Source: a bacterium (GTDB lineage Bacteria; Spirochaetota; UBA4802; UBA5550). From it: DNA of 24,680 nt. The notes under the pieces were generated by a model. The model searched no databases, was not told the DNA's origin, and was given only the letters and a program-made list of their open reading frames with translations. The stretch covers positions 1 to 24,680 of the forward strand of contig JAAENB010000146.1 in assembly GCA_024224995.1 (NCBI GenBank), in the 5' to 3' direction. Made by a program: the position numbers and the translations under genes. Positions 15,304-22,425 of the stretch are shown piece after piece (within the stretch, counting starts at the first letter, position 1; each line of letters opens with the position of its first letter).

Positions 15304-16249
15304 TGTAGATATTCTTATTATATCCAATAAATTAGATTTTACAACAGATTATGTTTGTCTTGAATTATCCAGGCGTAAGCTACAATATTTAAGACTTAAT
15401 AGAGATGATTTTGATAAATATAGAATCACTCTTACATTACTTTCAAGAGAAATGTTAATCGGAATTGATAATGAAATATATAGTATAAATAATAACAGTT
15501 TAAAATCAATATACTACCGGGCTCCAATATATTTACGCGATATTTACAAACCAAATATCCCACCAGAAGGACAATTATTTCGGACTCAATGGACTGCATT
15601 TATCAGGAATCTTACAATTTTTAATAATATTACCTGGATCAATAATCCAACTTCAACATTTAATGCAGAAAATAAAATGCTGCAGCTTCTCTATGCAAAT
15701 GAAATTGGATTTCTGTGTCCTGAAACAACAATAACCAATGATAATGATATCAATAGTAACGACAATAAGATATTTATTGTTAAATCAATAGATTCTGCTG
15801 TTTTAAATATTGGAAATCAAGAGGCATTTGTGTACTCAAATAAAATTAGCGGTTCTGAAATAAAAAAATCAAATTTAAGTATATCACCAATAATTCTTCA
15901 AGATTACATTTATCCTAAAATTGATATTCGTGTAACCGTTATTGACAAAAAGGTATATGCTGTTAGAATATTAAAGAATAATCAAGGTATTGATGGAGAT
16001 TGGAGGAAAGAAAAAAATGATGTTCAATTTATCAGGTTTGAATTGCCTGAAAATATTATTGATTACTGCATTGAAATAGTTAAGATGCTCGATCTCAAAT
16101 TTGGCGCTATTGATTTGATTGAATCTGATGATGATTTCTATTTTTTAGAAATAAATCCAACAGGCGAATGGGCATGGCTTGTAGAAACAGCCGGTCTGAA
16201 TATTTTTGAAGATATCTGTAATTGTTTGGAAAATGGAGAGAATCAGTAA
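15296..16249 (+). CDS. ATP-grasp peptide ligase, MvdD/RimK-like
   Basis: A 317-aa ATP-grasp enzyme from GTG 15296, which overlaps the peptide stop codon by eight bases and has GGAG 12 bases upstream; a longer start at GTG 15266 is less likely. It has an N-terminal Rossmann-like part (VDILIISNKLDFTTDYV), then a DWR motif at about residues 235-237, and the Mg-ATP site FLEINPTGEW at about 283-292. DWR and EINPxG are hallmarks of the graspetide (microviridin-type) maturases, which form side-chain ester or amide crosslinks in a ribosomal peptide using ATP. It is the middle gene of a translationally coupled three-gene operon. Known clusters often add a transporter or acetyltransferase; neither is present here. 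Confidence 0.85.
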   Translation: MNNVDILIISNKLDFTTDYVCLELSRRKLQYLRLNRDDFDKYRITLTLLSREMLIGIDNEIYSINNNSLKSIYYRAPIYLRDIYKPNIPPEGQLFRTQWTAFIRNLTIFNNITWINNPTSTFNAENKMLQLLYANEIGFLCPETTITNDNDINSNDNKIFIVKSIDSAVLNIGNQEAFVYSNKISGSEIKKSNLSISPIILQDYIYPKIDIRVTVIDKKVYAVRILKNNQGIDGDWRKEKNDVQFIRFELPENIIDYCIEIVKMLDLKFGAIDLIESDDDFYFLEINPTGEWAWLVETAGLNIFEDICNCLENGENQ

Positions 16250-17145
16250 TGGAAAATAAAGAAAATATTTTTTATAAATTATTAAAGTTAGTAATTCCTG
16301 TCATTGAGTATTGGAGGAAAAATAAACCGATAGATGGTAAAATTGAAGAGTTAAAAGCTCTAGATGAGCTTCCTGAATCGGATCCGAATAAAAAAAAATC
16401 CTATTTCATGAAAGACTATAAAAAACTTAGTATGAAAAATGCAACAAAATATTATGAAGAAACAGCTAAAAGTAAAGAAAAGCTGGAAGAAAAGGCAAAG
16501 GCAAATCTTTTTGTTGTGGCTATTTCAATAACTTTAATAATTGGATTGCAAAAATTACTAACGGATATAAACAATAATAATTTTGATAATATTTTTTTTG
16601 CATTGACATTGTTCCTTTTATCTTTTTATTCTTTAATAAATTTGATAATAGCCGGACTTCTTTCTTTAAAAGTAATCAGCGCTCTGAATGTGTTCTATTC
16701 TTTGGAACCAGCTACTACCACCCTTAGTAAAAAAAAACAAGTTGCTGAAATTGCATTATGTACTGAAATGAATGTAACAATGGATCTAAAAAGAAATAAT
16801 TATATTGTCTGGAGCTATCTGTCTATAAAAAATTCGCTTTTAGCCCTGTTTATATTATTTATCTTAACATCGTTACCCGCTATGTTTCATGCCAGGCATG
16901 AGCTAAAACAAATTTCAAAGTCACAGAATTTAATAGTTAAAGAACTAAAAAAAATTGAATTAGACAATGTGCAGCAAAATTCATCGATAAAGAATGTAAA
17001 AAAAATAATTATAAGACAAAAAACTGAAAGAGTAAAAAAATTGAAACTTATAAAAGAAATAAAAAAAATTGAACTATACACAGAGCAGACCAAAAAGAAT
17101 GTTGGAATTATAAAAGATATAATTAACAGTGATAGGATTAGATAA
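16249..17145 (+). CDS. Membrane and coiled-coil protein of the ATP-grasp operon
   Basis: 298 aa from ATG 16249, which overlaps the ligase stop as TAATG, so the genes are coupled. Residues 1-85 are soluble and highly charged. Membrane segments are at about 86-104 (LFVVAISITLIIGLQ), 114-142 (possibly two passes) and 194-213. The last 85 residues are Lys/Glu/Ile-rich with a likely coiled coil (KELKKIELDN, then LIKEIKKIEL). The arrangement is loosely like small membrane effectors of the SLATT type, but no family is certain. It is not an ABC transporter or peptidase. It may anchor, export, sense or be controlled by the modified peptide. Confidence 0.75.
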   Translation: MENKENIFYKLLKLVIPVIEYWRKNKPIDGKIEELKALDELPESDPNKKKSYFMKDYKKLSMKNATKYYEETAKSKEKLEEKAKANLFVVAISITLIIGLQKLLTDINNNNFDNIFFALTLFLLSFYSLINLIIAGLLSLKVISALNVFYSLEPATTTLSKKKQVAEIALCTEMNVTMDLKRNNYIVWSYLSIKNSLLALFILFILTSLPAMFHARHELKQISKSQNLIVKELKKIELDNVQQNSSIKNVKKIIIRQKTERVKKLKLIKEIKKIELYTEQTKKNVGIIKDIINSDRIR

Positions 17146-17354
17146 AAATCTATAAAGCCACCCCGCCCAAAAAAACAAAACTGAAGGCAAAGTGTAATCC
17201 CCCCGAAAAATCGTTACTTTTATCTGCTATCTTTTATAATCAAAGGATACAGAGTCATCCTTCTTATCAATATTTTGTATCAGAGATATCTAAAAAGATA
17301 ATTTATCAGGGCGCACCCTTCGGGCCGGGCTTCTCCGGGCTCCGCTTCGCTCCG

Positions 17355-17404
17355 GTCTTTCGCTTGGTCTTTTTTTGGAGACAAAAAAAGACCAAGCGAA
17401 AGAC
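17355..17404. repeat. Perfect 22-bp inverted repeat
   Basis: 17355-17376 (GTCTTTCGCTTGGTC then seven T) pairs perfectly with 17383-17404 around the six-base loop GGAGAC. The preceding GC-rich stretch (17309-17354, ccttcgggcc, ccgggctccg, cttcgctccg) adds small stems. It is gene-free. It could terminate transcription from the upstream operon in either direction (T runs in both) or be a dispersed repeat. The rest of 17146-17354 shows nothing recognisable. Confidence 0.75.
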
Positions 17405-17439
17405 TAAACCCTTCGTATCCCTTGCGCTGGGAGTAAGAG

Positions 17440-17700
17440 CCCACCCACCCGTGTCATAGGTGAAATTTAATTGCCACATAAAAATTCAAAAAGTCTTTTT
17501 TCCGGAAGAGTATTGTTCAAACCGGGTTCTTCCTTAAACAATGGCTAACCATAACAATTTTTTAAATTTTTATGTGACAATTAAATTTTTTATCACCCCT
17601 TGTTTTAATAAGGTTCTTTTTACCCGCAGGTTTCCTCATAGCGTTACCATTGGTAAGTTGATAACCCTACGTAAGAACTCCGGGTTACCAACTTACCAAC
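17440..17700 (+). repeat. Structured repeat family X, copy B
   Basis: The architecture is the same as 5728-5976. It opens with CCCACCCACCC, then a long stem 17459-17487 with 17563-17597 (GGTGA ... TCACC outer). An inner hairpin TTGTT/AACAA (17513-17517 / 17537-17541) has the loop AAACCGGGTTCTTC, close to AAACAGGGTTTTTC in copy A. The 3' hairpin TTGGTAAGTTG/CAACTTACCAA (17650-17660 / 17689-17699) has AACCC/GGGTT inside. Paired stem changes relative to copy A preserve the fold. Confidence 0.8.
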
Positions 17701-17767
17701 AGTCCTCACCGCAGCGACTTGTCATATTTTATTTTTAAATAACAAAGGGGGTTATCATGGTCGTTCA

Positions 17768-17974
17768 TTACAAGCCCACTTTTTTTGCTATTTTTAAAAT
17801 CTTACGATACTCCCATTCTCTTTTTTTATTCATCCAGGCAGATAAGTCTGTTCTGTTTACATCAATCATTTTAGCTATTTCACTTGAAGTATTTTTTTCC
17901 AGAAGAGATTTTATTTTATTTCTTAAAGCTTCTTCTTTCTCCAGTACATGGAATTCAATTTTCTCAGCTTTCAT
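17768..17974 (-). CDS. Small HTH repressor
   Basis: A 68-aa protein with a helix-turn-helix region at about residues 28-52 (TSSEIAKMIDVNRTDLSAWM), a basic recognition segment and a C-terminal helix, like small Cro/XRE-type regulators. AAGGA lies seven bases before its ATG. It is divergent from the DUF3560 gene, and two TGTAAC...GTTACA palindromes lie between them, making it the likely binder of those sites and possibly autoregulated. The opposite-strand open frame here was judged a shadow. Confidence 0.75.
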   Translation of the reverse strand: MKAEKIEFHVLEKEEALRNKIKSLLEKNTSSEIAKMIDVNRTDLSAWMNKKREWEYRKILKIAKKVGL

Positions 17975-18065
17975 AATATTCCTTTATATTTTTTATAGTT
18001 TAATGGTATGTAATAGAGGAAAACAAATTCATTATAAAAAGTCAACCAAAAATTTATTTTAAAAA

Positions 18066-18120
18066 TGTAACAAAAAAGTTACAAAACCCGCTTGACACAA
18101 TGTAACAAATTTGTTACATT
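18066..18120 (+). promoter_or_regulatory. Promoter with two palindromic operators
   Basis: TTGACA (18092-18097), 17-base spacer, TACATT (18115-18120). A perfect palindrome AATGTAACAAATTTGTTACATT is formed by 18099-18120 and covers the spacer and -10, so a bound protein would block transcription. A second half-matching operator TGTAACAAAAAAGTTACA is at 18066-18083. The core is TGTAAC-N6-GTTACA in both. Confidence 0.85.
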
Positions 18121-18156
18121 GCACTCATAAAAACAATCTACATCAGGAGGTCAGTA

Positions 18157-19032
18157 ATGGCAACGGATAAAGGAACCACAGTAGAAATAGAGAAGAAGCA
18201 GGAAGAAGAACAACATGGCGACCCCAAACTTGAAGAAAGAATTAGAGTTTATAAAGAACAGAAACAAGCAAGGGTTGACCGGCTAAGAGAGAGAGCAGGA
18301 AAAGCAAGAGACGAATCCCAGCGGTATAAAGAGAAATCGGACGAAATATCAAAGTATATTCCTCCAGGGCAACCTATTTTAGAAGATCACCACTCGGCAC
18401 CAAGACATCGGAAAGACCTGGAGCGAGTCTGGGACTATGAAGACAAAAGATTTCAGGAACTCGGCAAGGCCGAAAAACTGGAGCGAAGAGCGGACATAAA
18501 AGAGAACAATACTGCTATTTTCAGTGATGATCCGGAAGCAATCAGGAAACTGAAAGAAAAAATTATTGAGCAGGAGAAGTTGAGAGAACAGATGAAGCAT
18601 ATCAACAAGGAGTTTCGTAAAGTCAAAGGGGATGTCACCAAAATTGAAAGCTTGGATGTTACTGACGGCATAAAAAAAGCCATACGGGACAATATTGGAA
18701 CAAAAGATTTTGCCAATAGAAATTGGAAGCCTTTTGAATCATATCAACTTCAAAATCTTGGACAAAACATCCAGGCAAATAAAAAGAGGCTTGAACGACT
18801 CATTAAACAGTCACAGGAAGAAACGACCACAAAGAAAATTAATGGTGTAACTGTGATTGACAATGTTGAAGGAAACCGGTTGCAGCTCTTTTTTCCCGGA
18901 AAGCCAAACGATGTAATAAGAAGCAAGCTAAAAAGATATGGTTTCAGGTGGGCTCCGTCTAATGGTTGCTGGCAGCGTCACCGGGGATCAGATGCAAACT
19001 GGAAAGCTAAAAATGTGCTGGAAGAATATTAA
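18157..19032 (+). CDS. DUF3560 domain protein
   Basis: A 291-aa, highly charged, helical cytoplasmic protein. Residues about 25-130 match DUF3560 (RVDRLRERAGKA, then YIPPGQPILEDHHSAPRHRK, followed by paired helices). DUF3560 proteins are common on plasmids, phages and integrative elements, but their function is unknown. The C-terminus (RLQLFFPGKPNDVIRSKLKR, then GFRWAPSNGCWQRH) is the small conserved module often found at the end of these proteins. A good ribosome site (AGGAGG) is six bases or so before the ATG. It is tightly controlled by the operator promoter upstream, like other mobile-element accessory genes. Confidence 0.85.
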   Translation: MATDKGTTVEIEKKQEEEQHGDPKLEERIRVYKEQKQARVDRLRERAGKARDESQRYKEKSDEISKYIPPGQPILEDHHSAPRHRKDLERVWDYEDKRFQELGKAEKLERRADIKENNTAIFSDDPEAIRKLKEKIIEQEKLREQMKHINKEFRKVKGDVTKIESLDVTDGIKKAIRDNIGTKDFANRNWKPFESYQLQNLGQNIQANKKRLERLIKQSQEETTTKKINGVTVIDNVEGNRLQLFFPGKPNDVIRSKLKRYGFRWAPSNGCWQRHRGSDANWKAKNVLEEY

Positions 19033-19046
19033 GCAAGCTAAAACAA

Positions 19047-19082
19047 GAGAAGCCCCATCCCCTGCAAGGGATGAGACTTCTC
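19047..19082 (+). terminator. Hairpin after the DUF3560 gene
   Basis: GAGAAG (19047-19052) pairs with CTTCTC (19077-19082) and CATCCC (19056-19061) with GGGATG (19068-19073). There is no T run, so it may be a weak terminator, a processing site or an RNA-stabilising hairpin. Confidence 0.45.
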
Positions 19083-19084
19083 CG

Positions 19085-19149
19085 GACAATTCTTTTGAAG
19101 AGCCCTTTAGATCAGACCTAAATTAAACCGGCTCTTCTTAAGAATTGTC
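19085..19149. repeat. 20-bp inverted repeat with 25-base loop
   Basis: GACAATTCTTTTGAAGAGCC (19085-19104) pairs with 19130-19149 with one mismatch region (TTTT against TTAA). It lies directly before the ribosome site of the next gene (AAGGAGG at about 19170) and could separate the two transcripts or act as a repeat element. Confidence 0.75.
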
Positions 19150-19183
19150 AATCATAAAAAATTAATTATTAAGGAGGGCAGCT

Positions 19184-19492
19184 ATGCCACAAGACAAACA
19201 AAATAAACAACAAGTACTTAAACTCCCTGCACCGGCAATACCGGACACGGCGTCCGAGTTTTCTAAATCAATAGAACAGTACAACGAAGGAATAACCGTA
19301 GACCTGAACGACGAGGAACGGGAAAGCCTGGTTGTTTTACTCAAGGAGATAATCTTAAACCTTCCCCTGGACCCGGAAAACGGCGAAGAGTTCTACTGCT
19401 CCGATGTGCCGACGGAACGGGGGCAATTCAGGTTTAGCCTGTATGGGTTTGAAATGCGAGCCCTGCGTACCCTGTTTTCAAAAGTGAGGTGA
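19184..19492 (+). CDS. Hypothetical 102-aa acidic protein
   Basis: A strong ribosome site (AAGGAGGGC) precedes the ATG and a strong terminator follows, so the gene is very probably real. The first 30 residues are Gln/Lys/Pro-rich and probably flexible. The rest is an acidic alpha/beta domain (TVDLNDEERESLVVLLKEII, then GFEMRALRTLFSKV). There is no signal peptide or membrane segment. It follows the DUF3560 gene on the same strand and may belong to the same mobile-element module. The family was not recognised. Confidence 0.7.
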   Translation: MPQDKQNKQQVLKLPAPAIPDTASEFSKSIEQYNEGITVDLNDEERESLVVLLKEIILNLPLDPENGEEFYCSDVPTERGQFRFSLYGFEMRALRTLFSKVR

Positions 19493-19534
19493 CCCCCTGC
19501 CGGTAATTGGAAATGCTTTTGAATAAAAAAAGCT

Positions 19535-19562
19535 AAAGCCCGGGATCTATCCCGGGCTTTTT
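19535..19562 (+). terminator. Rho-independent terminator
   Basis: AAAGCCCGGGAT (19535-19546) pairs with ATCCCGGGCTTT (19549-19560) around two bases, followed by more T. A very stable stem, 43 bases after the stop of the 102-aa gene. The A and T flanks let it work in both directions. Confidence 0.93.
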
Positions 19563-19579
19563 AATCGGCCTAGATTTCA

Positions 19580-19641
19580 TGAAGGTTCTTTTAAACCACC
19601 TGATTCTTTATAGCCCTATCATTGGTAAGTTGAAATCCGAG
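19580..19641 (+). repeat. Family X, partial copy C (3' part only)
   Basis: About 62 bases align with 17609-17671 of copy B, sharing AAGGTTCTTTT and CATTGGTAAGTTGA at the same spacing. The homology stops inside the 3' hairpin and the long 5' stem is missing, so this is a truncated copy. Confidence 0.6.
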
Positions 19642-19768
19642 CTTTGGCCTCTATTTTTTATAAAACAGTATTGTCTTATTAATTTAATATAATTTAAATA
19701 GTTTTTGGTTATCTAATTCCATAGAAAAAAATTAACCTTTTAAATTTTAACCCAGGAGAATCAATATA

Positions 19769-20323
19769 ATGACAAAAAAATTTATAATCTTTACTGCTTT
19801 TATTTTACTTTTATCACAATGTACAAAAGTTGAAAAACATAATTTAGTTACAATATCCGAACTTGTAAGGATAGGTTGGTCGGAAGGCATGAAAAAAGAG
19901 ATCAACTTACTTAATAAAATTGGTGATTATGAATCAACAGCTTTCTTAAAACCATTAAAAGTTTTAAAAAATTCAAAAGGAGAAATAAAAATTCCTTTTA
20001 AACAAATAGCAGAATTAGAAATAAAATATAAAGATATTGATAAATTTTCAGTTGGCTCTTTCACCTATGAAGTAACAGAAAACAAGAGTGATCTTGTTTC
20101 TACTTCCGGTTCTATTTATAGAGGAAGAGTAGGCAATAGTACCCAAGTAGTAAATAAAAATCGTGCCATAATATATTGGAATCCCTGGTTATATGTAGGC
20201 TATGGAGACGGTGGGAAAGTTAAGTTGATATTAGAGATTTCTACAGATTCAAATAAAAAGTTTATCAAAGAGTGGGTATTTCATGTAGGCAGAAATCCAG
20301 AGGTGTATAAAGAAATATATTGA
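19769..20323 (+). CDS. Predicted lipoprotein, unknown function
   Basis: 184 aa with a lipoprotein signal peptide: Lys-rich start (MTKKF), hydrophobic core, and lipobox LLSQC with Cys17 as the lipidated residue. Gln just before the cysteine is unusual for classical lipoboxes. The mature part is mostly beta-strand (KVKLILEISTD, KEWVFHVG) with GSIYRGRVGNS in the middle and no catalytic motif. The ribosome site AGGAGA is ten bases upstream and a terminator follows, so it is a single-gene unit. It is low in GC, like the ATP-grasp operon. A periplasmic or outer-membrane location is inferred. Confidence 0.75.
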   Translation: MTKKFIIFTAFILLLSQCTKVEKHNLVTISELVRIGWSEGMKKEINLLNKIGDYESTAFLKPLKVLKNSKGEIKIPFKQIAELEIKYKDIDKFSVGSFTYEVTENKSDLVSTSGSIYRGRVGNSTQVVNKNRAIIYWNPWLYVGYGDGGKVKLILEISTDSNKKFIKEWVFHVGRNPEVYKEIY

Positions 20324-20360
20324 ATTAATTTAGCAGTGGACATTCCAATTAAATTATGAA

Positions 20361-20395
20361 GGGACAAAATGGTCGAGATCGTTTTGTCTCTTTTT
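20361..20395 (+). terminator. Rho-independent terminator
   Basis: GGGACAAAA (20361-20369) pairs with TTTTGTCTC (20382-20390), with one G-U pair, and is followed by five T. It ends the lipoprotein transcript. Confidence 0.9.
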
Positions 20396-20416
20396 GTTTT
20401 TTCTTATAAATAACTC

Positions 20417-20445
20417 TTGACCCTTCCCCTCTTTTTTAGTATCAT
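20417..20445 (+). promoter_or_regulatory. Promoter of the 161-aa gene
   Basis: TTGACC (20417-20422), 17-base spacer, TATCAT (20440-20445), about 38 bases before the ATG. Confidence 0.75.
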
Positions 20446-20483
20446 TTTTAGAATAAAAATATAACTATAGAAAAATAACAAAG

Positions 20484-20969
20484 ATGCAAAAGACAGACCC
20501 ATACAACCTACTCCCCAACCCGCTACTACTCAAAATAAGCGGAAAACTGGGAAATATTGTATACATAAACCGGAAAGGAACCAATTTCTACCGCAAATGG
20601 GTCAAGCCATACGATCCAAAAACTTATAAACAACTTAAATCAAGAAACAACTTTGCCCGGTTAATAACCACCTGGCAGCAGCTTAACAAAGGAGAAAAAC
20701 ACTCCTGGGATCTCCATATCAAGAGAAACCGCTACCAGATGAGCGGGTACAACGCGTTTATCGGGTATAATATGAAAAGGCTGGCAGCAGGAAAAACAAT
20801 AGTATTATATAGAAGAAAAGAAAACACAGCCTTCCGGGAATACCTTACCGGCAAACCTCAGAATCGGGAAATAGACGAATTTATTTATATATACGCGGAG
20901 GAAATTAGGAAAAAACCGGGATTTTATAGCCTCGTACCCTCAAGGCCTCCTCCAGGAACCAGCCTTTAG
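20484..20969 (+). CDS. Conserved-looking hypothetical protein, 161 aa
   Basis: A basic protein without signal peptide or membrane segment. The N-terminal half has a repeated-looking signature: GKLGNIVYINRKG, KWVKPYDPKTYKQLKSRN and later SGYNAFIGYNMK. Proteins with this GKxGN ... P-x-DPKT ... SGYNxF pattern turn up as orphan hypotheticals in bacterial genomes, sometimes near phage-type genes. The function is unknown. It has its own promoter but a weak ribosome site (ACAAAG). It is more GC-rich than the lipoprotein before it. A proline-rich C-terminus (PSRPPPGTSL) ends the protein. Confidence 0.65.
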   Translation: MQKTDPYNLLPNPLLLKISGKLGNIVYINRKGTNFYRKWVKPYDPKTYKQLKSRNNFARLITTWQQLNKGEKHSWDLHIKRNRYQMSGYNAFIGYNMKRLAAGKTIVLYRRKENTAFREYLTGKPQNREIDEFIYIYAEEIRKKPGFYSLVPSRPPPGTSL

Positions 20970-21097
20970 GCTACTTAATTTCCCCTCTAACCCCGTCTGG
21001 AAGGACTGGGATCGGGATTTCACCTGATTTCAGTTTACACTATACCTATGCCCAAAAATCCAAAAAAAACCAGAACAAGCAACAAGCCAACAATATA

Positions 21098-21124
21098 CCG
21101 CATTGCTCTGCAATGCACCCTCAG
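21098..21124. repeat. 27-bp hairpin motif shared with 5395-5421
   Basis: The core GCATTGC-TCT-GCAATGC is a perfect 7-bp stem with a 3-base loop, followed by ACCCTCAG. It matches 5395-5421 at 24 of 27 positions. It sits just past the stop codon of the TPR gene on the minus strand. Confidence 0.75.
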
Positions 21125-21125
21125 A

Positions 21126-21737
21126 TCACCTACCGGGAGGAAGCGGCTCCTCTCCGGGGTGGTTCTCATAATGGAATAATAAATATTCAATATCTTTTGA
21201 CATTGCATCGTCCGGATCAATATCATTCATTGTAGAAGCGTATTTTTTAGCAATATCAAGTCGGTTGATTCCTATAAAATATCGACCCATTACATAAAAG
21301 AAAGACATTACCTCAGTAACATGAAAAGTATCTCGTTCGGGATATAACAGTTTGAGATCAAAATAATTATTGAATATTTTAGGAATTTCAGAATATTTTT
21401 TTTCACCTAATAATAATTGAGCATAATTTGTTTTCGCAAAAAGATAGTCCGGAAATTTACGACGTGTTGTTTCTAAAATAGAAATTGCTTTCTCAAAATC
21501 TCCCATTTCATTATAACATACAAATAGATAATTATAAAATTGTGGTATTTCAGGATAGCTTTCAATAGCTTCGCGAATTTTAATGATAGCTTTTTCTAAA
21601 TCTTCCAAAGTCAATACATATAATTTTTGAATTAATTCCTGAATATCTTTCGAATACTCCTCAATTGCATCAGATGTTACATTAATCTCAAACTCCTTCT
21701 TTCGAGTTCTTCTTGATGTACGTTTATTTTTTTTCAT
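21126..21737 (-). CDS. TPR-repeat protein, 203 aa
   Basis: The start is taken at ATG 21737 (MKKNKRTSRRTRKKE); a TTG 39 bases earlier is possible. The first 20 residues are very basic. Tetratricopeptide-type helical pairs follow: AIIKIREAIESYPEIPQFYN, CYNEMGDFEKAISILETTRR and YAQLLLGEKKYSEIPKIF. TPRs mediate protein-protein contacts. No catalytic domain is seen, so it is probably an adaptor. It resembles standalone TPR proteins and not the CHAT TPRs. The partner is unknown. Confidence 0.75.
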   Translation of the reverse strand: MKKNKRTSRRTRKKEFEINVTSDAIEEYSKDIQELIQKLYVLTLEDLEKAIIKIREAIESYPEIPQFYNYLFVCYNEMGDFEKAISILETTRRKFPDYLFAKTNYAQLLLGEKKYSEIPKIFNNYFDLKLLYPERDTFHVTEVMSFFYVMGRYFIGINRLDIAKKYASTMNDIDPDDAMSKDIEYLLFHYENHPGEEPLPPGR

Positions 21738-21845
21738 AATAGATACCCAATGATTACATTTCCCCGGACCATGCAATATTTTTTTCCCATCAAATAGTTA
21801 TTGTCAGCTTTTGTAAGATTTCCCGACTTGATTGGCGAGATGCAG

Positions 21846-22262
21846 TTATATCATCACAAAGGCAATCGTGGTAAGAGAATTGAACTGAGGCGGGATACCT
21901 GGCATAAATTTTTGAAAATATCCTGAATTTGAAGATTCAAGAATTTTGGTAGTTGGAATGTGTTCTTTTAAACGGTTTATCTTATCCTGCAATATCTCAT
22001 TTTTTTGTTGTAACTCAGCGGCTTGTTCTTGAAAACTGAGATATAAACCGGGATCAGCTTGATTTTGGGCTATATCTTCCTTAAAACGGTGGCGCAATAC
22101 CAGATTTATAGTTCCTTGCTGTAAGCCTCGAAATAAATGATCATCCACATGCCACTCAATCAACTCACTTTTGGCCAGGACGATTAATTCTCGGTGAATC
22201 GTATCTTCGTCCCCTTTAAGCTTTAACTCTTCCTTTAATTGACAAAAGGGCTCACTATACAT
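21846..22262 (-). pseudogene. Fragment of a larger (ATPase-like) protein
   Basis: 138 codons with a stop codon directly before the only ATG and no ribosome site. The first 65 residues (DTIHRELIVLAKSELIEWHV, then GLQQGTINLVLRHRFKEDI) look like a winged-helix C-terminal section of a larger protein, perhaps an AAA-type ATPase. A coiled coil (EQAAELQQKNEILQDKINRL) follows. It lies in a different frame from the WYL remnant that it abuts, so this looks like a deletion junction of decayed genes. Assignment is tentative. Confidence 0.45.
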
Positions 22263-22395
22263 TTATTCGGGAAATTGCAAAATGCAATAAGATACCACTC
22301 CCCACGAAAGATTACTACAGGATAAGGATCAACCATTCTATTGGCTAATTTATCAGAACCGGGTATTTGAAGCAGAATGATGGAGAAAATTTTTT
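22240..22395 (-). pseudogene. WYL-domain remnant
   Basis: An open stretch on the minus strand gives ANRMVDPYPVVIFRGEWYLI followed by AFCNFPNKCIV. This is the signature strand pair of WYL domains (VxPY ... RGxWYL), found in ligand-sensing transcription regulators, many of them controlling defence genes. Only about 40 residues survive, with no DNA-binding domain and no start codon. Confidence 0.6.
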
Positions 22396-22425
22396 ATAAC
22401 AAGTATTTCGGACTAAAAACTTATT

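Noticed and set aside
17541..18062. Two + strand open frames of 65 and 101 codons
   Set aside because: The first lies inside family X copy B; the second is antisense to the HTH gene, which has a ribosome site, a helix-turn-helix and operators.
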